From NCBI GenBank assembly GCA_002448305.1, contig DJWY01000003.1:33017-70923 (forward strand): a stretch of DNA of 37,907 bases. Reading direction: 5' to 3'. Below the pieces are notes generated by a model. That model was given only the letters and a program-made list of their open reading frames with translations. It was not told the origin of the DNA and did no database searches. A program made the translations under genes and the position numbers. This document shows, piece after piece, positions 32,105-37,907 of this stretch. The first letter of the stretch is position 1. Every line of letters starts with the position of its first letter. This DNA is from Selenomonadales bacterium UBA7018. GTDB lineage: Bacteria; Bacillota; Negativicutes; Selenomonadales; Selenomonadaceae.

Positions 32105-32133
32105 AATATATCGATTGTAAATTCCTTTGTCAA
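32105..32133 (-). promoter_or_regulatory. Strong promoter for the nuclease-like gene
   Basis: On the minus strand TTGACA (32133-32128), 17 bases, TATATT (32110-32105). Transcription would start near 32098, leaving a leader of about 10 bases, so the mRNA is almost leaderless. Confidence 0.75.
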
Positions 32134-32154
32134 GAAAATTTTCGAGGTTCTAAA

Positions 32155-33414
32155 ATGGATTTATTCAGCAATATTAATGACGATAAAAAATATCAGCCGC
32201 TAGCAGAAAGAATGCGCCCGCAAACGCTATCCGACTTCGCGGGACAAGAAAAAATTCTGCGCGGCACGCTCGGCAAAATGATTTCTCAAGGTCAAACGCC
32301 GTCGCTAATTTTTTTCGGCGCACCTGGTACCGGCAAGACAACCTTAGCTAAAATTATCGCGAACACGACTAAAAGCAATTTCATCAAAGTCAATGCGGCT
32401 CTGTCCGGAATTGCTGAACTGCGCGGGATTGTCAAAGAGGCTCAAGACCAGCGCAAATTTTACGGCAAGCAGACGATTTTATTTATAGATGAAATTCACC
32501 GTTTCAACAAAGGTCAGCAAGATTTTTTGTTGCCTTACGTCGAAGACGGGCGGATAATTCTAATCGGCGCGACGACCGAAAATCCTTTCTTTGAAGTCAA
32601 TGCCGCGCTCCTTAGTCGCGTGAAAATCGTTCGCCTTGAAAAACTTTCGACCGCCGATATTAAGAAAATTTTACTTCGCGCAGTCGAACAGGAAAAATTT
32701 ATCGTCGAGGAACGCGCCTTAGATATTATCGCGGATTTTTCGGACGGTGATGCGCGTATGGCTTTAAATCTTTTGGAGCAAGCGTCATTCAGCGAAAAAA
32801 TTTCCGTCGAAACTTTAGGCGAACTTTTAGGCGAAAAAATTCGTCGCTACGACAAAAAAGGCGATAATCACTACGACACGGCGAGCGCGTTTATAAAAAG
32901 TATGCGCGGTTCCGACCCAGACGCGGCGATTTATTATCTTGCCAAAATGATTGACGGCGGCGAAGATGTGAAATTTATTGCGCGGCGAATTGTCATCTGC
33001 GCGGCTGAAGATGTTGGCAACGCCGACCCGCAAGCACTAATTCTGGCAAATGCGGCGGCTCAAGCTGTTCAATTCGTGGGCTTGCCCGAAGCGCGAATTA
33101 TTCTTGCGCAAGCCGTAACGTACATTGCGGCGGCTCCAAAGTCTAACGCGGCTTATCTGGCGATTGATAAAGCCCTTGCTGACGTTAAAAGCTCTCAAGG
33201 CGAAGTTCCTAAGCATTTGCGCGACACAAGCTATAAGGGCGCGAAAACTTTCGGGCATGGCGTCGGCTACAAATATCCGCACGACTTTGAAAATCATTTC
33301 GTCCGTCAGCAGTACTTGCCCGATAAGAAAATTTCAGCGCACTACTACGAGCCGACAACTCAAGGCGCAGAAGCGGCGATTAAACGACGGCTTGAAAATC
33401 TCTGGCGAAATTGA
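32155..33414 (+). CDS. rarA: Replication-associated recombination protein A (AAA+ ATPase)
   Basis: RarA (MgsA) acts at stalled replication forks and is related to clamp loaders. The 419-residue protein has PLAERMRPQTLSDFAGQ, Walker A GAPGTGKT (55-62), Walker B with ILFIDEIHRFNKGQQD, sensor 1 IGATTENP, SDGDARMALNLLEQA, and the C-terminal helical tetramerisation region (RRIVICAAEDVGNADPQAL). ATG 32155 was chosen because GAGG lies seven bases upstream and MDLFSNINDDKKYQPLA matches family starts. An open frame continues upstream to 32080 but would overlap the promoter of the divergent gene. Confidence 0.94.
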   Translation: MDLFSNINDDKKYQPLAERMRPQTLSDFAGQEKILRGTLGKMISQGQTPSLIFFGAPGTGKTTLAKIIANTTKSNFIKVNAALSGIAELRGIVKEAQDQRKFYGKQTILFIDEIHRFNKGQQDFLLPYVEDGRIILIGATTENPFFEVNAALLSRVKIVRLEKLSTADIKKILLRAVEQEKFIVEERALDIIADFSDGDARMALNLLEQASFSEKISVETLGELLGEKIRRYDKKGDNHYDTASAFIKSMRGSDPDAAIYYLAKMIDGGEDVKFIARRIVICAAEDVGNADPQALILANAAAQAVQFVGLPEARIILAQAVTYIAAAPKSNAAYLAIDKALADVKSSQGEVPKHLRDTSYKGAKTFGHGVGYKYPHDFENHFVRQQYLPDKKISAHYYEPTTQGAEAAIKRRLENLWRN

Positions 33415-33416
33415 AA

Positions 33417-33446
33417 AGCGACCGGCAATTAGCCGACCGCTTTTTT
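33417..33446 (+). terminator. Terminator shared by rarA and the rplT operon
   Basis: AGCG...CGGC (33417-33426) pairs with GCCG...CGCT (33432-33441) with a small internal loop and a five-base loop. T6 follows on the plus side and A-rich sequence on the other, so it can serve both converging genes. Confidence 0.75.
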
Positions 33447-33460
33447 CCTTAAGTAACGCA

Positions 33461-33814
33461 TTAAATATTTTCTTTGGCAACGGCAACGAGTTTCTCGAAA
33501 GCTGCCGCGTCATTGACTGCAAGTTCCGCCATCATTTTTCTATCGACGGCAACGCCAGCTTTAGTCAAGCCGCAAATAAGCTTGCTGTAAGAAATGCCGC
33601 TCAAACGAGCTGCCGCATTGATTCTGGCAATCCACAGGCGACGGAATTCGCGCTTTTTGACTCTGCGGTCGCGGTGCGCGTATTGTCCCGCCTTCATAAT
33701 CGATTCATTAGCTTTTTTAAATTGTTTACTCCTCGCGCCGCGATAACCTTTAGCGAGCTTGAGGATTTTTTTATGGCGTCTGTGGGCAGTGACGCCGGTC
33801 TTTACTCTTGGCAA
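33461..33814 (-). CDS. rplT: 50S ribosomal protein L20
   Basis: L20 is an early 23S rRNA-binding assembly protein and the known feedback repressor of its own operon. The 117-residue product starts MPRVKTGVTAHRRHKKILKLA and has GYRGARSKQFKKA, AHRDRRVKKREFRRLWI and a typical C-terminal domain. Start is TTG at 33814, with GGAGGAG at 33827-33821. It is the last gene of infC-rpmI-rplT and is separated from rpmI by the heptamer repeat. Confidence 0.97.
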   Translation of the reverse strand: MPRVKTGVTAHRRHKKILKLAKGYRGARSKQFKKANESIMKAGQYAHRDRRVKKREFRRLWIARINAAARLSGISYSKLICGLTKAGVAVDRKMMAELAVNDAAAFEKLVAVAKENI

Positions 33815-33830
33815 AGTAATCTCCTCCTTT

Positions 33831-33900
33831 TTAGGTTTTAGCTTACAGCTTCAAGCTTTAAGGGATTTTCCTAAAAGCTTAAACCTTATACCTTAAAGCT
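33831..33900 (-). repeat. Seven-base-period degenerate repeat between rpmI and rplT
   Basis: About nine consecutive units of roughly 7 bases (plus-strand forms such as ACAGCTT, CAAGCTT, AAACCTT, ATACCTT) fill the gap, with one 8-base unit and two inverted-looking units in the middle. They can also fold on themselves through AAGCTT-type palindromes. No gene is present here. Confidence 0.6.
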
Positions 33901-33901
33901 A

Positions 33902-34099
33902 TCATGCGTAAGGAAGCATTTTCCTAACGCGAGCATGATCCGCCGCCGAAGCGAGCGTTGCCTTGCGGAGATTTCTCTTGCGTTTACGAGTTTTCTTTTC
34001 CAAAATATGGCTCTTGTAAGCTTTATTGCGTTTGAATTCGCCGCTACCGGTCACGTGAAAGCGTTTAGCTGTTGCTCGATGCGTCTTGATTTTGGGCAC
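33902..34099 (-). CDS. rpmI: 50S ribosomal protein L35
   Basis: This 65-residue basic protein begins MPKIKTHRATAKRFHVTGSG and contains SHILEKKTRKRKRNLRKA, both diagnostic of L35, a component of the large ribosomal subunit. Start is GTG at 34099, with an AGGAGG site upstream. Its first 35 bases overlap the 3' end of infC in another frame, suggesting coupled translation. Confidence 0.96.
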   Translation of the reverse strand: MPKIKTHRATAKRFHVTGSGEFKRNKAYKSHILEKKTRKRKRNLRKATLASAADHARVRKMLPYA

Positions 34100-34658
34100 C
34101 AGTGTCCCCTCCTTTTGTCGTTGTTTTCTTAGTCTTCTGCGCCTTTTGTGCCTTAGGAGAGAGAATCATTGTCATATTCTTGCCCTCAAGTTTGGCGGTG
34201 CGCTCGACTGTCACGACATCTTCCAGAGCTTTGGCGAGACGAGTCAAAACTTCGCTCCCTAATTCGGGGTGCGACAATTCGCGCCCGCGAAACATAATCG
34301 TCACCTTGACTTTGTTGCCCTCTTCGATAAAGCGTTGAGCATTTTTCAGCTTGACTTCAAAGTCATGTTGTTCAATGTTCGGGCGGAGTTTGACTTCCTT
34401 AATCGTGATTATCTTCTGCTTTTTGCGGACTTCTTTTTCGCGCTTTTGTTGTTCATAACGATATTTGCCGAAATCCATAATGCGGCACACCGGCGGTCTG
34501 GCTTTGGGCGCGACCTCGACTAAATCAAGATGTTTGTCCTCGGCAAGTTTAAGCGCATCCCGCGTGAGCATAACGCCGAGCTGTTCGCCATTCGCGTCGG
34601 TCACCCGCACTTCGCGAATACGAATCTCCTCATTGATCCTCAAAGTTTCCCTACTGAT
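34065..34658 (-). CDS. infC: Translation initiation factor IF-3, probable AUC start
   Basis: IF-3 prevents subunit joining and checks start codon choice. Motifs: RINEEIRIREVRV, LVEVAPKARPPVCRIMDFGKY, QKREKEVRKKQ, HDFEVKLKNAQRFI, and TIMFRGRELSHPELG. The usual family start (ISRxxLRxNEEIR) is recovered only by starting at ATC (34658-34656), nine bases after a perfect AGGAGG (34673-34668). The first conventional start, TTG 34643, would have no correctly spaced site. Rare starts in infC are known to let IF-3 control its own translation. From ATC the protein is 197 residues with a Thr/Gly/Gln/Asn-rich tail that overlaps rpmI. Confidence 0.93.
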   Translation of the reverse strand: MSRETLRINEEIRIREVRVTDANGEQLGVMLTRDALKLAEDKHLDLVEVAPKARPPVCRIMDFGKYRYEQQKREKEVRKKQKIITIKEVKLRPNIEQHDFEVKLKNAQRFIEEGNKVKVTIMFRGRELSHPELGSEVLTRLAKALEDVVTVERTAKLEGKNMTMILSPKAQKAQKTKKTTTKGGDTGAQNQDASSNS

Positions 34659-34800
34659 AGAAATACACCTCCTACGGCGCGTTCAAAAAAATTAAAGGCG
34701 GCTTGTAAGCCACCCGCGATTCTCACCATAAATAAATCACTTGCAACCGCGCCAACGCATTTAAGGTCGGCGGGTGAGAAGCACAGGCTCCTGCTTAACG
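34659..34800 (-). promoter_or_regulatory. infC leader with attenuator (L20-leader-like)
   Basis: The leader of about 140 bases contains an intrinsic terminator (34714-34685 minus): a GGTGGCT/AGCCGCC-type stem followed by TTTAATTTTTTT. A promoter-proximal segment (about 34782-34768, CTTCTCACCCGCCG) can pair with two overlapping downstream targets: GGTGAGAA (8 bp) or GCGGGTG (7 bp). The latter overlaps the terminator's left arm and would prevent its folding. Such a switch resembles the L20-controlled leaders of Firmicute infC operons, but the exact Rfam match was not tested. Confidence 0.7.
34685..34714 (-). terminator. Attenuator terminator in the infC leader
   Basis: On the minus strand, the GGTGGCT arm pairs with AGCCGCC across a four-base loop, then runs into T-rich sequence (34696-34685). 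It lies 27 bases before the infC start. Confidence 0.75.
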
Positions 34801-34806
34801 CGCAAA

Positions 34807-34835
34807 AATATATCACAGCCGCTAAACTCTGTCAA
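34807..34835 (-). promoter_or_regulatory. Promoter of infC-rpmI-rplT
   Basis: TTGACA (34835-34830), 17 bases, TATATT (34812-34807), with TG one base before the -10. This is the strongest promoter in the window, as expected for ribosomal genes. Confidence 0.85.
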
Positions 34836-34845
34836 GAAAACAATC

Positions 34846-34874
34846 TTGCAAGTATGCAAATTTAGTGTTAAAAT
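34846..34874 (+). promoter_or_regulatory. Promoter for the membrane coiled-coil protein
   Basis: TTGCAA (34846-34851), 17 bases, TAAAAT (34869-34874), with TG in the extended position. Divergent from the infC promoter, with the two -35 elements 10 bases apart. Confidence 0.65.
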
Positions 34875-34905
34875 CTGCGAAAGTTTTTTAAGCGGAGGAT
34901 TTGTA

Positions 34906-35838
34906 ATGAATGGCAGTGAGAATGGTTACGCAGGCGCATTATTTTTCGCGCTGATAAGTTTGGGTGCGGTCTTGAAGATTGATAATTTTACAGGCATAAT
35001 GATTGGTGCGGGCGGCGCGATTTTGGCGGCGATTAGTTTAAGATACGCCCTCAATAAATCCGCGCAGGCGACCGAAGAAAATCATCAGCGCATGGAAGTT
35101 CAATTTCAACAGCTCCGTACGAAAATTATCGAAACTTCTTCCGAAACTTCAAATGCAATGAATTCGCTAGGCGAAGTCGCGCAACTCCTTAAGGACAATT
35201 TGAAAATTATCCGTGAGCAGTCAAATAATTTAGAAAATCTGATAAGCCTTGTTAAAAGCTTTGAAGAAATTCATTTAATGCTTGCTAGTCTCAAGGAAAA
35301 TTCTTCTACGCTCAACGTCGAAATTGAAGAAAACTTTTCAGCACTCAATATCGAACTTGAAAAAGATTTTTCAGCACTCAATGCCGAACTCGAAAAATTT
35401 TCTATCGCTATTCAATCGCAAGAAAAATTCTCCGACTCCGAAGGGCTTAAAAAGTTAATCGCCGTCGAAGAGGTAAACAAAGCTAACCTTCAGAGTGTCT
35501 TGAAAATTTTAAATTTCGTCGCGCAGATAATGAAAGCTCCGGCTTATGGAAAATCACTCGAGAGAATCAACTCGACGATTGAAAAGCTCGCCGCGCAGAA
35601 AAATCCGACTTATGCTAAAGAGCTTAAAGAAATTCATTCTGCGCTTGAAAATCTCGGCACGCTGAAAATTTCTGCCGACGACGCCAATAAAAATCTTTCT
35701 GAACTTATCGGAATTAGCGGTGCACTTTCAAGGAGTTTCACGACGACCCTTGACGATTTGCGACTTGATATGGTCAAACTCGCTGCCAGACTTGAAGAGA
35801 TTAACACCTTGATAAATAAAAATATTCGTGTCAAATAA
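34906..35838 (+). CDS. Membrane-anchored coiled-coil protein of unknown function
   Basis: I do not recognise a named family. The 310-residue protein has two closely spaced hydrophobic helices (about 10-25 and 30-46), then a long cytoplasmic or periplasmic helical region. It is rich in Glu, Leu, Asn and Ser with heptad-like spacing. A short internal repeat appears around residues 135-165 (NFSALNIELEKD, DFSALNAELEKF). The shape resembles RmuC- or MCP-like coiled coils but has no catalytic motif. The ATG has CGGAGG seven bases upstream and its own promoter. Confidence 0.75.
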   Translation: MNGSENGYAGALFFALISLGAVLKIDNFTGIMIGAGGAILAAISLRYALNKSAQATEENHQRMEVQFQQLRTKIIETSSETSNAMNSLGEVAQLLKDNLKIIREQSNNLENLISLVKSFEEIHLMLASLKENSSTLNVEIEENFSALNIELEKDFSALNAELEKFSIAIQSQEKFSDSEGLKKLIAVEEVNKANLQSVLKILNFVAQIMKAPAYGKSLERINSTIEKLAAQKNPTYAKELKEIHSALENLGTLKISADDANKNLSELIGISGALSRSFTTTLDDLRLDMVKLAARLEEINTLINKNIRVK

Positions 35839-35883
35839 AAATGCGCCTGTCGCGGCGCGGAAAATTCAAAAGGAGCGGACAAA

Positions 35884-36522
35884 ATGATTTTACCTGTTGA
35901 AGTCGATATTTTCGGCATTATGGAAGAAAATGCTTATTTCTTTATCGACGACGAAACTCGTAGCGGATTTTTAATCGACCCCGGCGCAGAGGCCGACGAA
36001 CTTTTGAAAATAATTGACCGTGAAAAGTTCGCGATTGAAAAAATTCTGTTGACGCATGGGCATTACGACCATATCGGCGCGGCTAATGCCATTCAACGCG
36101 CTTTGAAAATTCCAATCTGCATGGGCAAGGGCGGCAATTTTTACGCTAGCGACACCGCCAATAACGGCTCGAAATTTTTTGAGCAGGCAATAATTCTTGA
36201 CGACATTACAATTCTTGACGAAAACGCCGAAATTTTCTTGTCTGCTAATCCGAAATTTACTTTGAAAGTTATCGCCGCGCCTGGACATACGCTCGACGGA
36301 ACGATTTACTATAGCGAAAAGAATTCTGTAGCATTTGTCGGCGATACGATTTTTTATGGCGGACACGGGCGCACCGATTTAGCGGGCGGAAGTGAGCGCG
36401 ATTTAATAGACACGATTATAAATAAAGTTTTCGCTTTGCCCGACGAGACAACTTTACTTTGCGGGCATGGTGCGCCAACTTCCGTAACCGCTGAAAAGAA
36501 TCGTCCATGGTACCGGTTTTAA
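35884..36522 (+). CDS. MBL-fold metallo-hydrolase (glyoxalase II-like)
   Basis: This 212-residue protein has the metal-binding THGHYDHIG, AAPGHTLDG and VGDTIFYGGHGRTDLAGG motifs and a final LLCGHGAPTSV, as in small hydroxyacylglutathione hydrolase-like enzymes of anaerobes. The natural substrate is unknown. ATG 35884 follows AAAAGGAGCGG. A GCGCC/GGCGC hairpin (35843-35858) lies just upstream without a T-run. It converges with the next minus-strand gene, overlapping by four bases. Confidence 0.88.
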   Translation: MILPVEVDIFGIMEENAYFFIDDETRSGFLIDPGAEADELLKIIDREKFAIEKILLTHGHYDHIGAANAIQRALKIPICMGKGGNFYASDTANNGSKFFEQAIILDDITILDENAEIFLSANPKFTLKVIAAPGHTLDGTIYYSEKNSVAFVGDTIFYGGHGRTDLAGGSERDLIDTIINKVFALPDETTLLCGHGAPTSVTAEKNRPWYRF

Positions 36523-36761
36523 ATATCGGCTTCGACGCCGTGACTATCGAAAACGCCTAAAATTTCTTTGAGCTTAGTTTTTTTGGGGTTATAATCGATA
36601 GTGGTTTCGCCGTCATGCGCGTGAATATGGACATAGAGGACGCCCGCAAGTCCGAGCAAATTTTTTTCGATAGCCGCCGCATTGTCAGGAGTATAACCAA
36701 TGGCGGTAAATTGCAAGCGGGTATTGCCGCCATTTTCGCCGCAACCGCATTCCTTACACAT
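36519..36761 (-). CDS. Small Cys-rich protein with HMA-like domain
   Basis: The 80-residue protein begins MCKECGCGENGG, a CxxCxC metal-binding start reminiscent of the N-terminus of HypB-type nickel proteins. It continues as a heavy-metal-associated-like ferredoxin fold (LQFTAIGYTPDNAAAIEKNL, LLGLAGVLYVHIH, ETTIDYNPKKT, ILGVFDSHGVEADI). The usual HMA CxxC is absent from the fold itself. A metal-handling or regulatory role is inferred only. ATG 36761 is chosen over TTG 36767 because GAGG is ten bases away. It has a clear promoter at 36797-36825. Confidence 0.75.
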   Translation of the reverse strand: MCKECGCGENGGNTRLQFTAIGYTPDNAAAIEKNLLGLAGVLYVHIHAHDGETTIDYNPKKTKLKEILGVFDSHGVEADI

Positions 36762-36796
36762 TTTCAAAACACCTCGCAGAAAATTTTTACCGCCGA

Positions 36797-36825
36797 ATTA
36801 TAACGCGCTGAAAATTCTTTCACAA
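36797..36825 (-). promoter_or_regulatory. Promoter for the small Cys-rich gene
   Basis: On the minus strand TTGTGA (36825-36820), 17 bases, perfect TATAAT (36802-36797). It lies in the divergent gap before crcB. Confidence 0.7.
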
Positions 36826-36861
36826 GCCCCCGCGCAGGTTCGGCGCAGAAAGGAAATTTCT

Positions 36862-37221
36862 ATGACGAAAATTTTGTTAGTCTTCATAGGCGGCGGTTTA
36901 GGCGCGGTGTGCAGATTTTTAGTAACGACGGCATTAGCGGGCAAGCTCGGAAATTTTCCGCTCGGCACGCTGACTGCAAATTTTTTCGGTAGCTTGTTAA
37001 TGGGTTTAGTCTTGGGAATTTTGGCGGGGCGATTTGATTCAATCAGATTATTCGTCGCAGTAGGATTTTTGGGAGGGTTCACGACGTTTTCTAGCTTTTC
37101 GGCTGAAACTCTCGCGCTGATTCAAAACGGGCAAATTTTCGCGGCGATAGCAAATGTTTTAGTAAGTGTAGTCACGGGCTTAATCGCCTGCGCGGCTGGA
37201 TTAAAAATAGGAGGAATTTAA
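36862..37221 (+). CDS. crcB: Fluoride ion channel CrcB/FluC
   Basis: This 119-residue membrane protein with four hydrophobic helices is a dual-topology channel that exports fluoride. Motifs: GGGLGAVCRFLV, the TLTANFFGSLLMG helix with the conserved Asn, and GFLGGFTTFSSFS with the phenylalanines lining the pore and the Na+ site. ATG 36862 follows AAAGGAAA. The next gene starts at the base after its stop codon. No fluoride riboswitch was recognised upstream. Confidence 0.92.
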   Translation: MTKILLVFIGGGLGAVCRFLVTTALAGKLGNFPLGTLTANFFGSLLMGLVLGILAGRFDSIRLFVAVGFLGGFTTFSSFSAETLALIQNGQIFAAIANVLVSVVTGLIACAAGLKIGGI

Positions 37222-37746
37222 ATGGCAAAAGCATTAATAATCATTGACATGCAAAACGATTTCATCACGGGACCGCTCGGCACAAAAGAGGCGCAAGAAA
37301 TGTTACCGCGTCTTGTGGAAAAGTTGGAAGCAATCGTCGAAGAAGGCGCGGTAGATTTAATCTTCACGCAGGACACTCACGCCGATAATTATCTTGACAC
37401 GCAGGAAGGCAGAAATTTGCCCGTCCCGCACTGCTTGAAAAAAACTGACGGCTGGCAAATAGTTCCTGAACTGCAGAAATTTACGCCGCGAGCTAAAGCG
37501 GTTATTGAGAAAAAAGCATTCGGCTCGACGCGCTTGCCGTCACTGATTAAGCCTTATGAGGTCGTCGAGTTCGCGGGCGTCTGTACAGATATTTGCATAA
37601 TATCAAACGCGCTTTTAATCAAGGCGTTTTATCCCGAACAGCGCATACAAATCGACGCGGCTTGTTGCGCAGGCAGTACTCCCGAAGCTCATCAAAAGGC
37701 ACTTGACGTTATGCGGAATTGTCAATGCAGGATTATTAACGAATGA
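37222..37746 (+). CDS. Isochorismatase-family cysteine hydrolase, nicotinamidase-like
   Basis: This 174-residue hydrolase has the catalytic triad expected for the family: Asp9 (IIIDMQNDF), Lys97 or Lys98 (VIEKKAFGS) and Cys121 (AGVCTDIC). Asp51, His53 (QDTHADNY) and His70 (VPHC) fit the metal site of nicotinamidases. Nicotinamide to nicotinate, in NAD salvage, is therefore the likely reaction, but the exact substrate is not fixed by sequence. ATG follows directly on the crcB stop and AGGAGG (37209-37214), so the two are an operon. Confidence 0.87.
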   Translation: MAKALIIIDMQNDFITGPLGTKEAQEMLPRLVEKLEAIVEEGAVDLIFTQDTHADNYLDTQEGRNLPVPHCLKKTDGWQIVPELQKFTPRAKAVIEKKAFGSTRLPSLIKPYEVVEFAGVCTDICIISNALLIKAFYPEQRIQIDAACCAGSTPEAHQKALDVMRNCQCRIINE

Positions 37747-37885
37747 CTAATCCAATTGCGTATTGGCATATATTAAGCTACTGAAATTAATAGCGAAGTG
37801 CCCGTAATTAAGCCAACTTTTGCATTAAACTTTTTTGACTTTTAGTTATCGAATCGATACGGACTGCAGACAAGGCGCAGACAAC

Positions 37886-37907
37886 AAAAAAGCCGCCCGA
37901 AGGCGGC
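37886..37907 (-). terminator. Minus-strand terminator at the window edge
   Basis: On the minus strand GCCGCC-TTCG-GGCGGC (37907-37892) is followed by six T (37891-37886). It ends a gene lying to the right of the window. The 37747-37885 stretch before it holds no gene that I can see. Confidence 0.8.

Noticed and set aside
36762..36861. Fluoride riboswitch before crcB
   Set aside because: The gap is only 100 bases, contains the divergent promoter, and I see none of the conserved pseudoknot or downstream core bases of the crcB motif.
37747..37885. Possible small gene or RNA at the right edge
   Set aside because: No start with a ribosome site, no family pattern and no strong hairpin other than the edge terminator.

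Overview
The window looks like chromosome from a Gram-negative Firmicute, most likely class Negativicutes (Selenomonadales-like). Evidence for an outer membrane is a Kdo-transferase/lipid A 4'-kinase fusion (waaA-lpxK), an arrangement I associate with this class. Evidence for Firmicute ancestry is the infC-rpmI-rplT operon with a long attenuator-type leader, the two-subunit GlgC/GlgD pyrophosphorylase, an Hfq next to miaA, and strong AGGAGG ribosome sites with frequent TTG/GTG starts. The genus cannot be named from this sequence alone.

Layout. 1-206: 5' part of rplI (minus). 364-4227: two tandem membrane diguanylate cyclases. 4312-9299: waaA-lpxK followed by two paralogous family 8 glycosyltransferases, probably lipopolysaccharide assembly. 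9460-17885: glycogen cluster glgC-glgD-glgP-glgB-glgA. 18026-22798: a double-receiver regulator followed by three paralogous glycosyltransferases. 22816-26052: coaX, dusB and an M18 aminopeptidase. 26150-28945: a soluble hybrid histidine kinase. 29238-31477: UPF0173 hydrolase, an abnormal miaA, hfq and dut. 31507-32088 (minus): a BECR-fold nuclease gene whose 3' end runs into two tandem structured repeats. 32155-33414: rarA. 33461-34835 (minus): infC-rpmI-rplT with leader and promoter. 34906-37746: a membrane coiled-coil protein, an MBL hydrolase, a small Cys-rich protein (minus), crcB and a nicotinamidase-like hydrolase. No tRNA, rRNA, CRISPR array or transposase was seen.

Three things stand out. 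(1) Surface-glycan genes carry in-frame nine-base C or G tracts (8160-8168, 21842-21850). A third gene has a ten-base G tract (20572-20581) and is frameshifted, which fits phase-variable ON/OFF switching of glycosyltransferases. (2) Two 99-bp repeats at 31507-31714 differ at 14 positions, and ten of these form five compensatory base-pair changes. They fit one fold: a closing stem and two hairpins joined by a 6-bp kissing-loop. This looks like an undescribed structured RNA attached to a nuclease gene. (3) Degenerate seven-base-period tandem repeats lie between glgC and glgD, glgP and glgB, rplT and rpmI, and inside miaA, where they replace about 50 residues of the usual protein.

All functional calls come from reading motifs and context; no searches were run.
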